Source: Lutimaribacter_A marinistellae (GTDB lineage Bacteria > Pseudomonadota > Alphaproteobacteria > Rhodobacterales > Rhodobacteraceae). From it: a DNA stretch of 64,000 bases. Shown one piece after another: positions 44,871-54,181 of the stretch. The notes below the pieces were generated by a model. It searched no databases. It was not told where the DNA came from and saw only the letters and a list, made by a program, of their open reading frames with translations. The stretch covers positions 124,001 to 188,000 of the forward strand of contig NZ_JBHRXI010000002.1 in NCBI RefSeq assembly GCF_042648365.1. The letters are read 5' to 3'. Made by a program: the position numbers and the translations under genes. How positions within the stretch are numbered: the stretch's first letter is position 1; each line of letters begins with the position of its first letter.

Positions 44871-46010
44871 ATGCCGGCGGTCTCGCCACCGGGGCTCGTG
44901 TTTGGTCTTGTCGGGGGGGCGCTGCTTTGGGCGCCCTTCATGACGATTGCTCCAAATCGCATAGTCGGCGGAGAGGGCGTTCTGGCCTGGTCGCTGGGGT
45001 TGTGGCCGGCCATGCTGGGCTTGGCCATTGCTCTGTTACTGGGCCTGTCGACCCGTGCCCTGATGCGTCTGGTCGCGGGGCTTTTGGGAATGGCCTGCCT
45101 TGTCTGGCTGCTGTCTCATGGAGCGGGCGTTTTGCTCGACGGGGCAGGCGATTATGCCCGCGCCTCGCCCGCCGGAGGGTTCTGGGCGCTGCTCGTCCTT
45201 TATGCGCTGCTTACGGCAGACGCGCTAAGCCAGATGCGCCCCGGTCCGACTGCACGGGTCGCGCTGCTGGTGGCGGCTTCAGTCGTGCTGGCCTGGGTGC
45301 TTGGGTCCGGTTGGCTGGGTGATCTCTCGATCGCGCAGGAATTCGCATCGCGGGCGGATCCGTTCTGGACCGCGCTTGAGCGGCACGTGCAGCTGGCATT
45401 CGGATCGGTCGCGGTTGCCATCGTCATCGGCTTTCCCTTGGGTGTCCTGTGTCATCGTCGCGAGCGGTTGCGGCGTGCCTTGCTGCCCATTCTCAGTTTT
45501 CTTCAAACCATACCGTCGCTTGCCATGTTCGGCATCATGATCCCGCTGCTGGCCTGGGTCGCCATGACCGTGCCCGGCGCGCGCGAAATCGGAATTGCCG
45601 GGATCGGCTTTGCACCGGCGTTCTTTGCGTTGGTCCTCTATTCCCTGCTGCCGGTGGTGGGCAACACGGTTTCGGGGCTGGACACGGTACCGCCAGCCAC
45701 CGCCGAGGCCGCCCGCGGCATGGGGTTGTCCGCAACCCAGCGGCTGTTGCAGGTAGAGCTTCCACTGGGGCTGCCGGTCCTGCTGACCGGGGTGCGTATC
45801 GTCCTTGTACAGAACATCGGCCTTGCGGTGATTGCCGGTTTGATCGGCGGTGGCGGCTTTGGAAGCCTCGTCTTTCAGGGCCTCAACCAGACCGCGACCG
45901 ACCTGATCCTGCTGGGTGCATTGCCCACGGTGTTGCTGGCCCTTCTGTCGGCCGCGGTTATGGACATCGTCACCGACCTTTCCCGCCCCATTCCAGAGGC
46001 AAGAAGATGA
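44871..46010 (+). CDS. yehY: OsmU-type ABC transporter permease (YehY-like)
   Basis: 379 residues. The first half (about 1-165) holds extra hydrophobic helices as in YehY; the second half is the permease domain (ALERHVQLAFGSVAVAIVIGFPLGVL, PSLAMFGIMIPLLAW, and the EAA loop EAARGMGLSATQRLLQVELPLGLPVLLTG). It starts 3 bp after the binding-protein gene and overlaps the ATPase gene by ATGA. Works with the YehW-like protein as a heterodimer in the inner membrane. Confidence 0.9.
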   Translation: MPAVSPPGLVFGLVGGALLWAPFMTIAPNRIVGGEGVLAWSLGLWPAMLGLAIALLLGLSTRALMRLVAGLLGMACLVWLLSHGAGVLLDGAGDYARASPAGGFWALLVLYALLTADALSQMRPGPTARVALLVAASVVLAWVLGSGWLGDLSIAQEFASRADPFWTALERHVQLAFGSVAVAIVIGFPLGVLCHRRERLRRALLPILSFLQTIPSLAMFGIMIPLLAWVAMTVPGAREIGIAGIGFAPAFFALVLYSLLPVVGNTVSGLDTVPPATAEAARGMGLSATQRLLQVELPLGLPVLLTGVRIVLVQNIGLAVIAGLIGGGGFGSLVFQGLNQTATDLILLGALPTVLLALLSAAVMDIVTDLSRPIPEARR

Positions 46011-46930
46011 TTGAAATCACGCGGCTGACCAAGGCGTTCGACCACAAGGTGGTGGTCGACAATGTCTCGATGACTGTCGAAACCGGAACGATCACGGTGG
46101 TGGTGGGCACCTCGGGTTCCGGCAAAAGCACGCTGTTGCGCATGATCAACCGGCTGGAAGAACCAAGCGGCGGCGAGGTCCGCATCAATGGCCAAGCCAC
46201 GTCCGGCATGACGCCGCACCTCCTGCGGCGAAGGATCGGCTATGCCATTCAGGGCAACGGGTTGTTTCCCCACCACACGGTCGCGCGCAACATCGGGGCG
46301 GTGCCACGACTGCTCAATTGGCCCAAAGCTCAAATCACCGACCGCGTTGACGAGCTTCTGGATCTGTTTTCGATGCCGCCCCAGGAATTTCGACATCGCT
46401 ATCCGCGTGAACTCTCGGGCGGACAGCAGCAGCGCGTTGGCGTCGCCAGGGCGTTGGCCTCGCGACCCGATCTTCTGTTGATGGATGAACCATTTGGTGC
46501 GCTCGACCCGATCATCCGGCATCGCGCGCAAGAGGATCTGGCCCGTATCCAGCGACAGTTGGGCTCGACGATCATCCTGGTGACCCACGACATGGAGGAG
46601 GCCATCCGCCTCGGTGACAAGGTGGCCGTTATGGATGCGGGGCGCCTGGTGCAATATGCGCCGCCATCCGACATCATCGCTCGTCCCGCGACCCGTTTCG
46701 TCGGTGAAATGCTGGGCGAAGTGGACCGCCCCCTGCGATTGCTTTCGCTCATTCCGGTTGCCGATGTCTCGGAACCCGGCGACGCGCCCGGAGCGGCCAT
46801 TGACGCCGCCGCATCCCTGCGCGACGCGCTGTCGGCCTGCCTGTGGTCCGGGCGCGATGCGCTGCCCGTCGTGCAGGGCGGGCGGATCACGCTAAAGGCC
46901 ATCCGGGCAAAGGCGGAACAGCCCGCATGA
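46007..46930 (+). CDS. yehX: OsmU-type ABC transporter ATP-binding protein (YehX-like)
   Basis: 307 residues from MIEITRLTK; an out-of-context frame to 45449 overlaps yehY. Walker A GTSGSGKST, the signature LSGGQQQRVGVARALA and Walker B LLLMDEPFGALDP are intact. After the nucleotide-binding part, residues about 235-300 look like a short, single CBS-like stretch (AASLRDALSACLWSGRDALPVV) where OpuA-type ATPases carry a full CBS pair that senses ionic strength. Length equals E. coli YehX. It is coupled by ATGA on both sides. Confidence 0.9.
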   Translation: MIEITRLTKAFDHKVVVDNVSMTVETGTITVVVGTSGSGKSTLLRMINRLEEPSGGEVRINGQATSGMTPHLLRRRIGYAIQGNGLFPHHTVARNIGAVPRLLNWPKAQITDRVDELLDLFSMPPQEFRHRYPRELSGGQQQRVGVARALASRPDLLLMDEPFGALDPIIRHRAQEDLARIQRQLGSTIILVTHDMEEAIRLGDKVAVMDAGRLVQYAPPSDIIARPATRFVGEMLGEVDRPLRLLSLIPVADVSEPGDAPGAAIDAAASLRDALSACLWSGRDALPVVQGGRITLKAIRAKAEQPA

Positions 46931-47649
46931 GGACCGGTTTGATATTGCGGTCCGCCCTGGTCACGCTTTTTCTGGCGATGGTGTTGAAACCCTCGTGGTT
47001 CACACCCCTGTTGGCGCCGTTCGCGCCACCCGGCGGTCCGGTGATCTACGAACGCAGTTCGCTATTGTCACTGACACTCAGTCATCTGGGTCTGGTTTTC
47101 GCGGCATCGGTGGCAGCCACGATCGTGGCGGTCGGTCTCGCGGTTTTCGTGACCCGACCCGGTGGTGCCGCGTTCCTGCCGCTGTCGCGCACGGTGACGA
47201 ATATCGGCCAAACCTTTCCTCCCGTGGCGGTGCTGGCACTTGCCGTACCGGCGCTTGGGTTCGGTGCAGGGCCGACTTTGGTCGCGTTGTTTCTTTACGG
47301 GTTGCTGCCGATTTTCGACAATGCCGTTACCGGGTTTCGCACACTGCCACCGGTAACGATGGAGGCAGCCCGGGGCATCGGCCTTTCCCCAGCGCAACAA
47401 CTCATCTCGGTCGAACTGCCCTTGGCACTGCCGGTCATCCTGACCGGCATCCGGCTGTCCGTGGTCATCGCGCTTGGAACTGCGACCATCGGTTCGACCG
47501 TGGCCGCGCGCACCTTGGGTGAGGTGATCATCGCCGGGCTTCTGACCAACAACACGGCCTTTGTGGTGCAGGGCGGGGTCATTACCGGATTGATGGCACT
47601 GCTGATACACGACGCCCTTGTGCAGGTCGAAAAGCGTCTGTCAGCTTGA
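46927..47649 (+). CDS. yehW: OsmU-type ABC transporter permease (YehW-like)
   Basis: 240 residues from MRTGLILRS. Six helices with the OpuAB-type permease domain: SLLSLTLSHLGLVFAASVAATIVAVGLAVFVTRP, NIGQTFPPVAVLALAVPALGFG and the EAA loop MEAARGIGLSPAQQLISVELPLALPVILTG. It is the last gene of the Z-Y-X-W operon and overlaps yehX by ATGA. Confidence 0.9.
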   Translation: MRTGLILRSALVTLFLAMVLKPSWFTPLLAPFAPPGGPVIYERSSLLSLTLSHLGLVFAASVAATIVAVGLAVFVTRPGGAAFLPLSRTVTNIGQTFPPVAVLALAVPALGFGAGPTLVALFLYGLLPIFDNAVTGFRTLPPVTMEAARGIGLSPAQQLISVELPLALPVILTGIRLSVVIALGTATIGSTVAARTLGEVIIAGLLTNNTAFVVQGGVITGLMALLIHDALVQVEKRLSA

Positions 47650-47803
47650 AGATGGGGCAGCTTTGTCAGGATGCAGTTCCGCAACATAGCTGCATAGTGG
47701 CTGTCACAGGCGCAAGGCACGCCATCACGAATGGAACAGATATCTTTGCCGCTTGTTTTGAGCCATGAGCCGTGCCGCCAACCAGGAACAAAGCCTGCGG
47801 ACC

Positions 47804-48709
47804 CTAGCGATGCGGCGCGGTCAGGCCTTGGCGCATTTCGTGGCGTACGGAAAGGATCGAAGCCCCGACAACGAGGGTGGCACCGATGAGAAGCGTACCC
47901 GCCGGCGCCTCGCCGAAAAGGACTATGCCAAAGACCGCCGCAAAAACGAAACGGGTGTAAGGGACAGGCGCCAGTGCGCTGGCCTCTCCCACGCGGTAGG
48001 CTTCGATCGTTAGCAGCATCCCAAACGCACCCAAAAGCCCGGCGATGCAGACCAGAAGGGCATCGCGCAAGGCAAGCGGCTCCCAAAGCAACCATGCAAA
48101 CGGTATCGCGCCGATTGTCGTGACCAATCCGATCCATGCCATGATCGTCATCGTATTCTCTGTCCGGCCAAGCAGGCGGTTCAGGATGACGATTGCCGCG
48201 CCGCCCGCGGCGGCGAACAAACCCGTCGCGACTCCCATCATCGACGTATCGGCAGTGGGAGCGACGGCAATTGCAATGCCAAGAAAGCCGATGATCGTCG
48301 CGGCCCACCGTACCCGTCCGACCCGTTCCCCGAGCAGCGGTGCCGCCAGTGCAACGACAAAAAGCGAGGTCGTGAAGGTCAGGGTGGTCGCAAGCGCGAG
48401 GTCGAGAATACGAAAACTGGTGTAGTACAGCCACCACATGGCAAGGCTGGTCAGTCCGCGGATCACATGCAGACCGGGCCGGGACGTCGCTAGTTGACCC
48501 CAGCTTCCGGCCCGCCAGATGATTACGAGCGACACGAACAGCTGCGATGCGGACCGAAAGAACACGATCTGCGCCTCGTTCGCGACCGGTGCCGTGGCTC
48601 TCACGAGTGTGGCCTCAAGCGTGAACATAAAGGCGGCCAGAGCAAGGAGAACGGCACCCCGCAGATTGTCTACGGCCGCGACGCCCGCATGGATCTTCGA
48701 TGTGGACAT
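47804..48709 (-). CDS. EamA/DMT-family transporter
   Basis: 301 residues from MSTSKIHAG, ten hydrophobic helices in two EamA repeats (LRGAVLLALAAFMFTLEATLVR and GLFAAAGGAAIVILNRLLGRTE). It starts 8 bp after the stop of the M32 carboxypeptidase gene in the same direction and is therefore the distal gene of the dipeptide-uptake operon. DMT carriers often export amino acids or metabolites, which would fit removal of excess amino acids from peptide breakdown; this is inferred from context. Confidence 0.85.
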   Translation of the reverse strand: MSTSKIHAGVAAVDNLRGAVLLALAAFMFTLEATLVRATAPVANEAQIVFFRSASQLFVSLVIIWRAGSWGQLATSRPGLHVIRGLTSLAMWWLYYTSFRILDLALATTLTFTTSLFVVALAAPLLGERVGRVRWAATIIGFLGIAIAVAPTADTSMMGVATGLFAAAGGAAIVILNRLLGRTENTMTIMAWIGLVTTIGAIPFAWLLWEPLALRDALLVCIAGLLGAFGMLLTIEAYRVGEASALAPVPYTRFVFAAVFGIVLFGEAPAGTLLIGATLVVGASILSVRHEMRQGLTAPHR

Positions 48710-48716
48710 GAATCTA

Positions 48717-50243
48717 TCAAACGCCGGAGGTCGCCAGGGACGGCGCAAATTTCCCCGCGAGATAGTTCAGATAGGCTGTCGGATCATTGGGTGTAGACCC
48801 GATGGATTCCAGGATGTCCCGCCGACTGCGCGATCTGCCGTGACGCCAGACAAGCTCCCCCAACGCTTCGCGCAGGGCGGAGGTTTCGCCATCGTTCAAT
48901 TCCTCGCGGATATCGGGTCTTGTAACATCAAGATGCGCCATTATCTGGGCCGCCGTCGCGTTGCCGATCGTGTAGGTGGGAAACGATCCGATATACCCCG
49001 AAGACCAGTGAACATCCTGTAGACAGCCAAGATCATCGCCGGGCACTGTCAGATCCAGATCGCGCTTGATGGCTGCGTTCCAGAACTCGGGAACATTCGC
49101 GGCCTCCAGCATTCCATCCATCAGCGCCATTTCGATCTCGACGCGAAGCATGATGTGGATGTCATAGGTAAGCTCATCCGCCTCTACACGAACAAAGCCG
49201 GGCTCGACCCGGTTCACCGCTGCGACGAATTCAGCCTCGCTGACATCTGAAAGCTGATCAGGAAAGGTACTGCGTAACCTGTCGAAGTTGCGCGACCAGA
49301 AGGCAGCACTACGGCCAACGTGATTTTCCAGCAGGCGCGATTGGCTTTCATGCATGCCGAAACTCGTTCCGGCCACTGCATAAAGTCCAATCATGTCCGT
49401 GGCATGCGCTGTTCTGGTGAATGCGGGATCCGCCCCCAATTCATAGAGCGCATGACCCGTTTCGTGGATCGAGCCAAAGATCGACATCGGCAGATAGTTG
49501 CGAACCCAACGCGACGTGATACGGACATCATTGCGGGTAAAGCTGATCTCGAACGGATGCACAGTCGTATCGAGCCTGCTGCGCGAGCCATCGAGACCCA
49601 ACGCGCGCGCTGTTTCCTGCGCAAAGGCCTGTTGGTCGGCCTCGGGAAAGTCGCGATACAGGAAGTCGGTCCGCGGCTTGGGGCGCCCTCTCGCGACATC
49701 CAGAATGGGCAAAAGCCCCAAGCGCAACTCCTTGAAGAAAGTGGCGAGCGTTGCGGCCGTCTCTCCGGGTTCGAATAGTGCAACCATTGGGTCATAGGGA
49801 TGGTCCCGATACCCCATCGCAGCGGCCTGTTCGCGGGCGAGCGCGACAGTGCGTTCCAGGTATGGCTTGAATATCTCGAAATCGGATGCAGCACGCGCCT
49901 GCGCCCAGGCGGCGCCGGCCACGGTGCTCTGCTCGGCTTGCGCGCGCAAAAGGTCGGCGGGGATACGCTCGTGATGCAAGATCGCATCTTGAACCGCCTC
50001 CGCGGCGCGACGCTCCGGATCACTTGGATCATGCGAGGATGTGCGTTCGAGGGCGTTATTGACGGCGTCGCGCATCTGACTGGACAGGATCATGCTCCGC
50101 GCCACACCCTTGAGCGTTGCGATCTGGTGACCCCGTGTTTCAGCGCCACCTTTCGGCATCATGGTGCGGGAATCCCAAACCAATGCATTCACGGCACAGA
50201 GCACATCGTTCAGGCGGGCCACAAGAGAGTTCAGATCGCTCAT
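48717..50243 (-). CDS. M32-family metallocarboxypeptidase (Taq carboxypeptidase type)
   Basis: 508 residues from MSDLNSLVA, the family's usual length of about 500. The zinc motif HETGH (260-264) and downstream Glu-containing helix (SFGMHESQSRLLENHVGR) are present, as are DTTVHPFEISF and YTIGNATAAQI-type conserved blocks. M32 enzymes are cytoplasmic and remove C-terminal amino acids from peptides. The start overlaps the upstream dipeptide ABC ATPase stop by ATGA, so peptides are imported and trimmed by one translation-coupled unit. Confidence 0.93.
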   Translation of the reverse strand: MSDLNSLVARLNDVLCAVNALVWDSRTMMPKGGAETRGHQIATLKGVARSMILSSQMRDAVNNALERTSSHDPSDPERRAAEAVQDAILHHERIPADLLRAQAEQSTVAGAAWAQARAASDFEIFKPYLERTVALAREQAAAMGYRDHPYDPMVALFEPGETAATLATFFKELRLGLLPILDVARGRPKPRTDFLYRDFPEADQQAFAQETARALGLDGSRSRLDTTVHPFEISFTRNDVRITSRWVRNYLPMSIFGSIHETGHALYELGADPAFTRTAHATDMIGLYAVAGTSFGMHESQSRLLENHVGRSAAFWSRNFDRLRSTFPDQLSDVSEAEFVAAVNRVEPGFVRVEADELTYDIHIMLRVEIEMALMDGMLEAANVPEFWNAAIKRDLDLTVPGDDLGCLQDVHWSSGYIGSFPTYTIGNATAAQIMAHLDVTRPDIREELNDGETSALREALGELVWRHGRSRSRRDILESIGSTPNDPTAYLNYLAGKFAPSLATSGV

Positions 50244-51259
50244 GCCGCCGCGACCTGGTCGACGCCACCATCGTTCAAGTGACAAGCCACGCGACGGCCC
50301 GTTCCCGCATCGGTCAGTCCGGGTGTCTCTGTCCGGCATCGCGGTCCGGCAAACGGGCAGCGTGGATGAAAGGCACAGCCCGCGGGTGGATCAATGGGCG
50401 ATGGGATTTCACCCTTGATCGGCCGGAAATCCTGCCGCCCGGCGCCCAAGGTCGGCACCGATGCAAACAGCGCCTGAGTGTAGGGGTGCTTTGGTTCGGC
50501 ATATAGCCGTTCGGCAGAGGCCAATTCGACCACTCGGCCAAGATACATGATCGCCACCCGATCGCAGACATGCCGAACCACGGACAGGTCATGACTGATG
50601 AAAAGCGCAGTCAGACCAAGATCGCGGCGCAGGTCGAGGAACAGGTTGAGCACCTGAGCCTGAATCGACACGTCAAGCGACGCCACCGCCTCGTCGAGGA
50701 CCAGCAGGTCGGGCTGCATGGCCAATGCACGCGCGATAGCGATCCGCTGCCTCTGACCACCGGAAAACTGGTGCGGCAGACGATCGGCGTAGTCACCTCT
50801 GAGACCGACCTGTTCAAGCAATGCACGTGTTTTCTCGCCGACCTCGGAAGCCGAGAGAATACCGTGGGTACGCGGCCCCTCTGCGATGGTTTCTCCCACC
50901 TTCATGCGGGGGTTCAAGCTGGCGAAGGGATCTTGATGGATCATCTGAACCCGGGTCGTAAGCTTGTTGACATGTTCCTCATGCCCGGTGGCCACCGGCT
51001 GCCCGTCAAGCAGGACACTGCCTTCGGTCGGAGCGTAGATACCCGAAACGATACGCCCGAGGGTGGACTTGCCACATCCCGATTCACCGACGATCCCGAC
51101 AACTTCACCGCGGGCGACCGTCAGCGAGACATCGGTCACGGCATGAACCGCCCCTCCGGCGCGGCGTCCGGCAAGACGCGCAGCCAGTTTGTCAGCCAGG
51201 GACACCTTCAACGGAAAGCGCTTGGAGACAGTGTCGATTTCAAGAAGCGGCGCGGTCAT
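50240..51259 (-). CDS. dppF: Dipeptide/oligopeptide ABC transporter ATP-binding protein (DppF-like)
   Basis: 339 residues from MTAPLLEID. Walker A GESGCGKST, signature FSGGQRQRIAIARALA, Walker B LLVLDEAVASLDVS and the C-terminal oligopeptide_HPY region with a Cys-rich iron-sulfur-like motif (CAFHPRCPFAGPRC) typical of DppD/DppF. It overlaps both neighbours by ATGA. It pairs with DppD as a heterodimeric motor. Confidence 0.92.
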   Translation of the reverse strand: MTAPLLEIDTVSKRFPLKVSLADKLAARLAGRRAGGAVHAVTDVSLTVARGEVVGIVGESGCGKSTLGRIVSGIYAPTEGSVLLDGQPVATGHEEHVNKLTTRVQMIHQDPFASLNPRMKVGETIAEGPRTHGILSASEVGEKTRALLEQVGLRGDYADRLPHQFSGGQRQRIAIARALAMQPDLLVLDEAVASLDVSIQAQVLNLFLDLRRDLGLTALFISHDLSVVRHVCDRVAIMYLGRVVELASAERLYAEPKHPYTQALFASVPTLGAGRQDFRPIKGEIPSPIDPPAGCAFHPRCPFAGPRCRTETPGLTDAGTGRRVACHLNDGGVDQVAAA

Positions 51260-52221
51260 GTCGTCTCCAGAGGGTGGTGGCAAAGTGCGGTGTGGTCGCC
51301 GAAACGCGCAAGGGGCGGCACAGTCTTGCAGACCTGGGTCGCGCGAGAACAGCGGTTGCGGAACGGGCAGCCCGATGGAAGCTGCGACAGCTGCGGCGTT
51401 GACCCTGGAATCTGCGGCAGATGTGTGCCGGGCGCGTGTTGGCCCGGAACGGAATCCAGCAAACCACGTGTATAGGGATGGCGGGGCTGACCGATCACCT
51501 CCTCGGCGGTGCCACGTTCAACGATCTTGCCTGCATACATTACGCAGATGTCGTCGGCGAGCGAGGACACGACGGCAAGGTCATGTGTGATCCAGACGAT
51601 CGCAGTATCGGTTTCGTCGGCCAAGCGGCGCACTTCGGCGAGGATCTGACCTTGGATCGACACGTCGAGCGCCGTGGTCGGCTCATCTGCGATGATGACC
51701 GCGGGCTTGTGGAGTAGGGCCGTTGCGATGGCCACACGCTGACGCATTCCGCCGGACAATTGATGCGGATACGCCGCGAGCCGTTCTTCGGGCGAGGGGA
51801 TGCCAACGGTAGCCAACGCTTCGCGGGCCCGCTCGAGAGCCTTTGTCTTGGACATCGGTTCGTGTACCCGCACGGCCATCGCCATCTGATCACCGATCCG
51901 CAGAACAGGGTTCAGCGTCATCATCGGGTCCTGGAACACCATCGAAACCTTGCGCCCCCGCATGGACCGCAATCGCTCGGGCGAGAGGTTGCGCAGGTCC
52001 GTTCCCTCGACCATCACCTTGCCATCGGTAACGCGCCCAGGTTCGTCGATAAGGCCGAGAACCGAAAAACCGGTGACGGACTTACCCGAACCGCTTTCCC
52101 CCACAAGGCCCATGATGCGGCCGGGTTCTACGGAGAAGCTGACATCGTTGACCGCCGTGACGATACCCCCGCGCGTCTCGAAACGCGTCGTCAGGCCCTG
52201 AACGTCGAGTGCCGCACTCAT
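51256..52221 (-). CDS. dppD: Dipeptide/oligopeptide ABC transporter ATP-binding protein (DppD-like)
   Basis: 321 residues with Walker A GESGSGKSV, signature LSGGMRQRVAIATALL, Walker B VIIADEPTTALDVS and the C-terminal Cys motif (CPFRNRCSRATQVC). It is coupled to dppC upstream (ATGA overlap) and to dppF downstream. Confidence 0.92.
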   Translation of the reverse strand: MSAALDVQGLTTRFETRGGIVTAVNDVSFSVEPGRIMGLVGESGSGKSVTGFSVLGLIDEPGRVTDGKVMVEGTDLRNLSPERLRSMRGRKVSMVFQDPMMTLNPVLRIGDQMAMAVRVHEPMSKTKALERAREALATVGIPSPEERLAAYPHQLSGGMRQRVAIATALLHKPAVIIADEPTTALDVSIQGQILAEVRRLADETDTAIVWITHDLAVVSSLADDICVMYAGKIVERGTAEEVIGQPRHPYTRGLLDSVPGQHAPGTHLPQIPGSTPQLSQLPSGCPFRNRCSRATQVCKTVPPLARFGDHTALCHHPLETT

Positions 52222-53156
52222 CGGGCACGCCTCGGGTCAAGTACGGTGCGGACCTGGTCACCGACCAGATTGATGGCGACAACAGTGATCATCAAGAAGA
52301 TCCCCGGGTAGATGGACAGCCAGTAGCGATCCGAGTGTATATATTTGAAGCCGTTGGAAATGAGCGATCCCAATGAGGGCTCCGTCAAAGGCAGGCCCAC
52401 GCCGAGAAAGGACAGCGTCGCCTCGAGCGCGATTGCAGAGGCCACCTGAACCGTTGCCACGACGATCAGCGGCGGCAGCACATTTGGCAGCAGATGCTTG
52501 AAAAGCACGCGCCAGGTCGGGAGCGGCGTGCCACGCGCGGCTTCGACATAATCCTTGCCGCGTTCAACTGTCGCGGCGCCGTGCGCAGTACGCGCGAAAT
52601 ACGCATATTGCGCGACGACGAGCGCAAGGATGATCTGAAGGACCCCCTGGCCCAGCACGGCCACCAGAACCAGTGCCAACAGGATGGCGGGCATTGACAA
52701 CTGCAAGTCGACGACCCGCATCAGCAGGGACTCGACGCGCCCACCAAAGTAGGCGGCCGTCAGCCCGACGGTGATCCCGATGATCAGCGCCAAGGCTCCT
52801 GCCGACAGACCGATGGTAAAGCTGGTACGCAGCCCGTAGAAAATCGCCGACAGCATGTCACGACCCGCATTATCAGTGCCCAGGACGTGGACGTAACCGC
52901 CGGTTCCGATCTCGCGGGGACGCAAGAACGCGTCGAGCCAGTCAAGCATCGCCATGTCATACGGATCCTGCGGCGCGACCAGAGGAGCGCCAAATGCCAA
53001 CACGAGCAGTGTAAAGATCACGACGAGCGCGGCCACGGCCACCTTGGAGGCGCAGAAATCGGACCAAAAGTTCTTGAATCGCATGGCGCGCGTTTCGATC
53101 GGCGCTGCAGCAGGTTCGGCGTGCGTTTCGCCCGCGGTGGCGGCGATTTCACTCAT
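52218..53156 (-). CDS. dppC: Dipeptide ABC transporter permease (DppC-like)
   Basis: 312 residues from MSEIAATAG. Residues 1-30 are polar, then FKNFWSDFCASKVAVAALVVIFTLLVLAFGAPLVAP is the first helix; TDNAGRDMLSAIFYGLRTSFTIGLSAG and the EAA loop EAARGTPLPTWRVLFKHLLPNVLPPLIV are DppC hallmarks. The frame upstream to 53321 overlaps dppB and is excluded. Forms a heterodimer with DppB. Confidence 0.92.
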   Translation of the reverse strand: MSEIAATAGETHAEPAAAPIETRAMRFKNFWSDFCASKVAVAALVVIFTLLVLAFGAPLVAPQDPYDMAMLDWLDAFLRPREIGTGGYVHVLGTDNAGRDMLSAIFYGLRTSFTIGLSAGALALIIGITVGLTAAYFGGRVESLLMRVVDLQLSMPAILLALVLVAVLGQGVLQIILALVVAQYAYFARTAHGAATVERGKDYVEAARGTPLPTWRVLFKHLLPNVLPPLIVVATVQVASAIALEATLSFLGVGLPLTEPSLGSLISNGFKYIHSDRYWLSIYPGIFLMITVVAINLVGDQVRTVLDPRRAR

Positions 53157-54127
53157 TTCGAGCCTCCCAACCGGACGCGCGGATCGAGCCGGGCGTAAAC
53201 GATATCGACGGTGAAGTTGATGATTACGAACAGGATCACGACGAGGATCAGGTATGTGACCATGACAGGGCGGTCGAGTTGGAGGATCGAGTCGATGATC
53301 AGCTTGCCGACGCCGGGCCAATTGAAAACGCTTTCAGTCACCACGGCGAAGGCAAGCGTCGAACCGAGTTCCAGACCGAACACCGTCACGATCGGGATCG
53401 AGATGTTGCGCAGAACGTGACTGAAGACGATTTGCCGGTCGGGCAGGCCCTGTGCGCGGGCAAACTTGACGTAGTCTGTCTGCATTGCCTCTACCATTCC
53501 GGCTCGGGCCAGACGTATCATCAGCCCCATCTTGAAAAGCGACAAGTTGAGTGCAGGCAGGATCACGTGGCTCCAGCCGTTCGCGGTTGCCAGCGAGGTC
53601 GAAATGCCAAAGATCGTCCCCTCTTCGCCGCGCCCCCCTGACGGCAGCCAGCCAAGCTCGACCGCGAAACCCATGATGAGCAGCATGCCGATCCAGAAAG
53701 TGGGAACCGAAAAGCCGAGAACCGACAGGGCCATGATGGCCTTCGAGGCAGCACTGTCGGGACGGTAGCCAGCATAGATACCCGCGGGGATACCGATCAC
53801 CGTGGCGAGCGTGATCGCAACCAGTACCAGTTCCAGCGTCGCGGGGAACCTCGAGAAAACAAGCCCGGTGACCGAGGTATTGTAGACCATGGACTGACCC
53901 AGATCGCCCTGAGCGACGTTCCCGAGAAACGTTAAGTATTGCCGCCACAGCGGCTGATCGAGACCGTACTGGCGTATCAGGTTCTCGCGGATCTCCGCGG
54001 TGGCTCCGGGGTCGATCATCACGTCGATCGGATTGCCGATCGCGTAGACGCCCACGAAGACGATGATCGACATCGCGAAAACAACGACAATCGCCTGCAA
54101 GAGCCGACTGATGACAAATCCGAGCAT
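53153..54127 (-). CDS. dppB: Dipeptide ABC transporter permease (DppB-like)
   Basis: 324 residues. Typical N-terminus (MLGFVISRLLQAIVVVFAMSIIVFVG), TAEIRENLIRQYGLDQPLWRQYLTFLGNVAQGDLGQS split across 50-86, and the EAA loop VKFARAQGLPDRQIVFSHVLRN. It follows dppA by 54 bp and overlaps dppC by ATGA. Confidence 0.92.
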   Translation of the reverse strand: MLGFVISRLLQAIVVVFAMSIIVFVGVYAIGNPIDVMIDPGATAEIRENLIRQYGLDQPLWRQYLTFLGNVAQGDLGQSMVYNTSVTGLVFSRFPATLELVLVAITLATVIGIPAGIYAGYRPDSAASKAIMALSVLGFSVPTFWIGMLLIMGFAVELGWLPSGGRGEEGTIFGISTSLATANGWSHVILPALNLSLFKMGLMIRLARAGMVEAMQTDYVKFARAQGLPDRQIVFSHVLRNISIPIVTVFGLELGSTLAFAVVTESVFNWPGVGKLIIDSILQLDRPVMVTYLILVVILFVIINFTVDIVYARLDPRVRLGGSK

Positions 54128-54181
54128 GATGCCTCGCTGAGTGTGGGGGTGGGCGCCCCGATCAGGGACGCCCGGTTCGGG

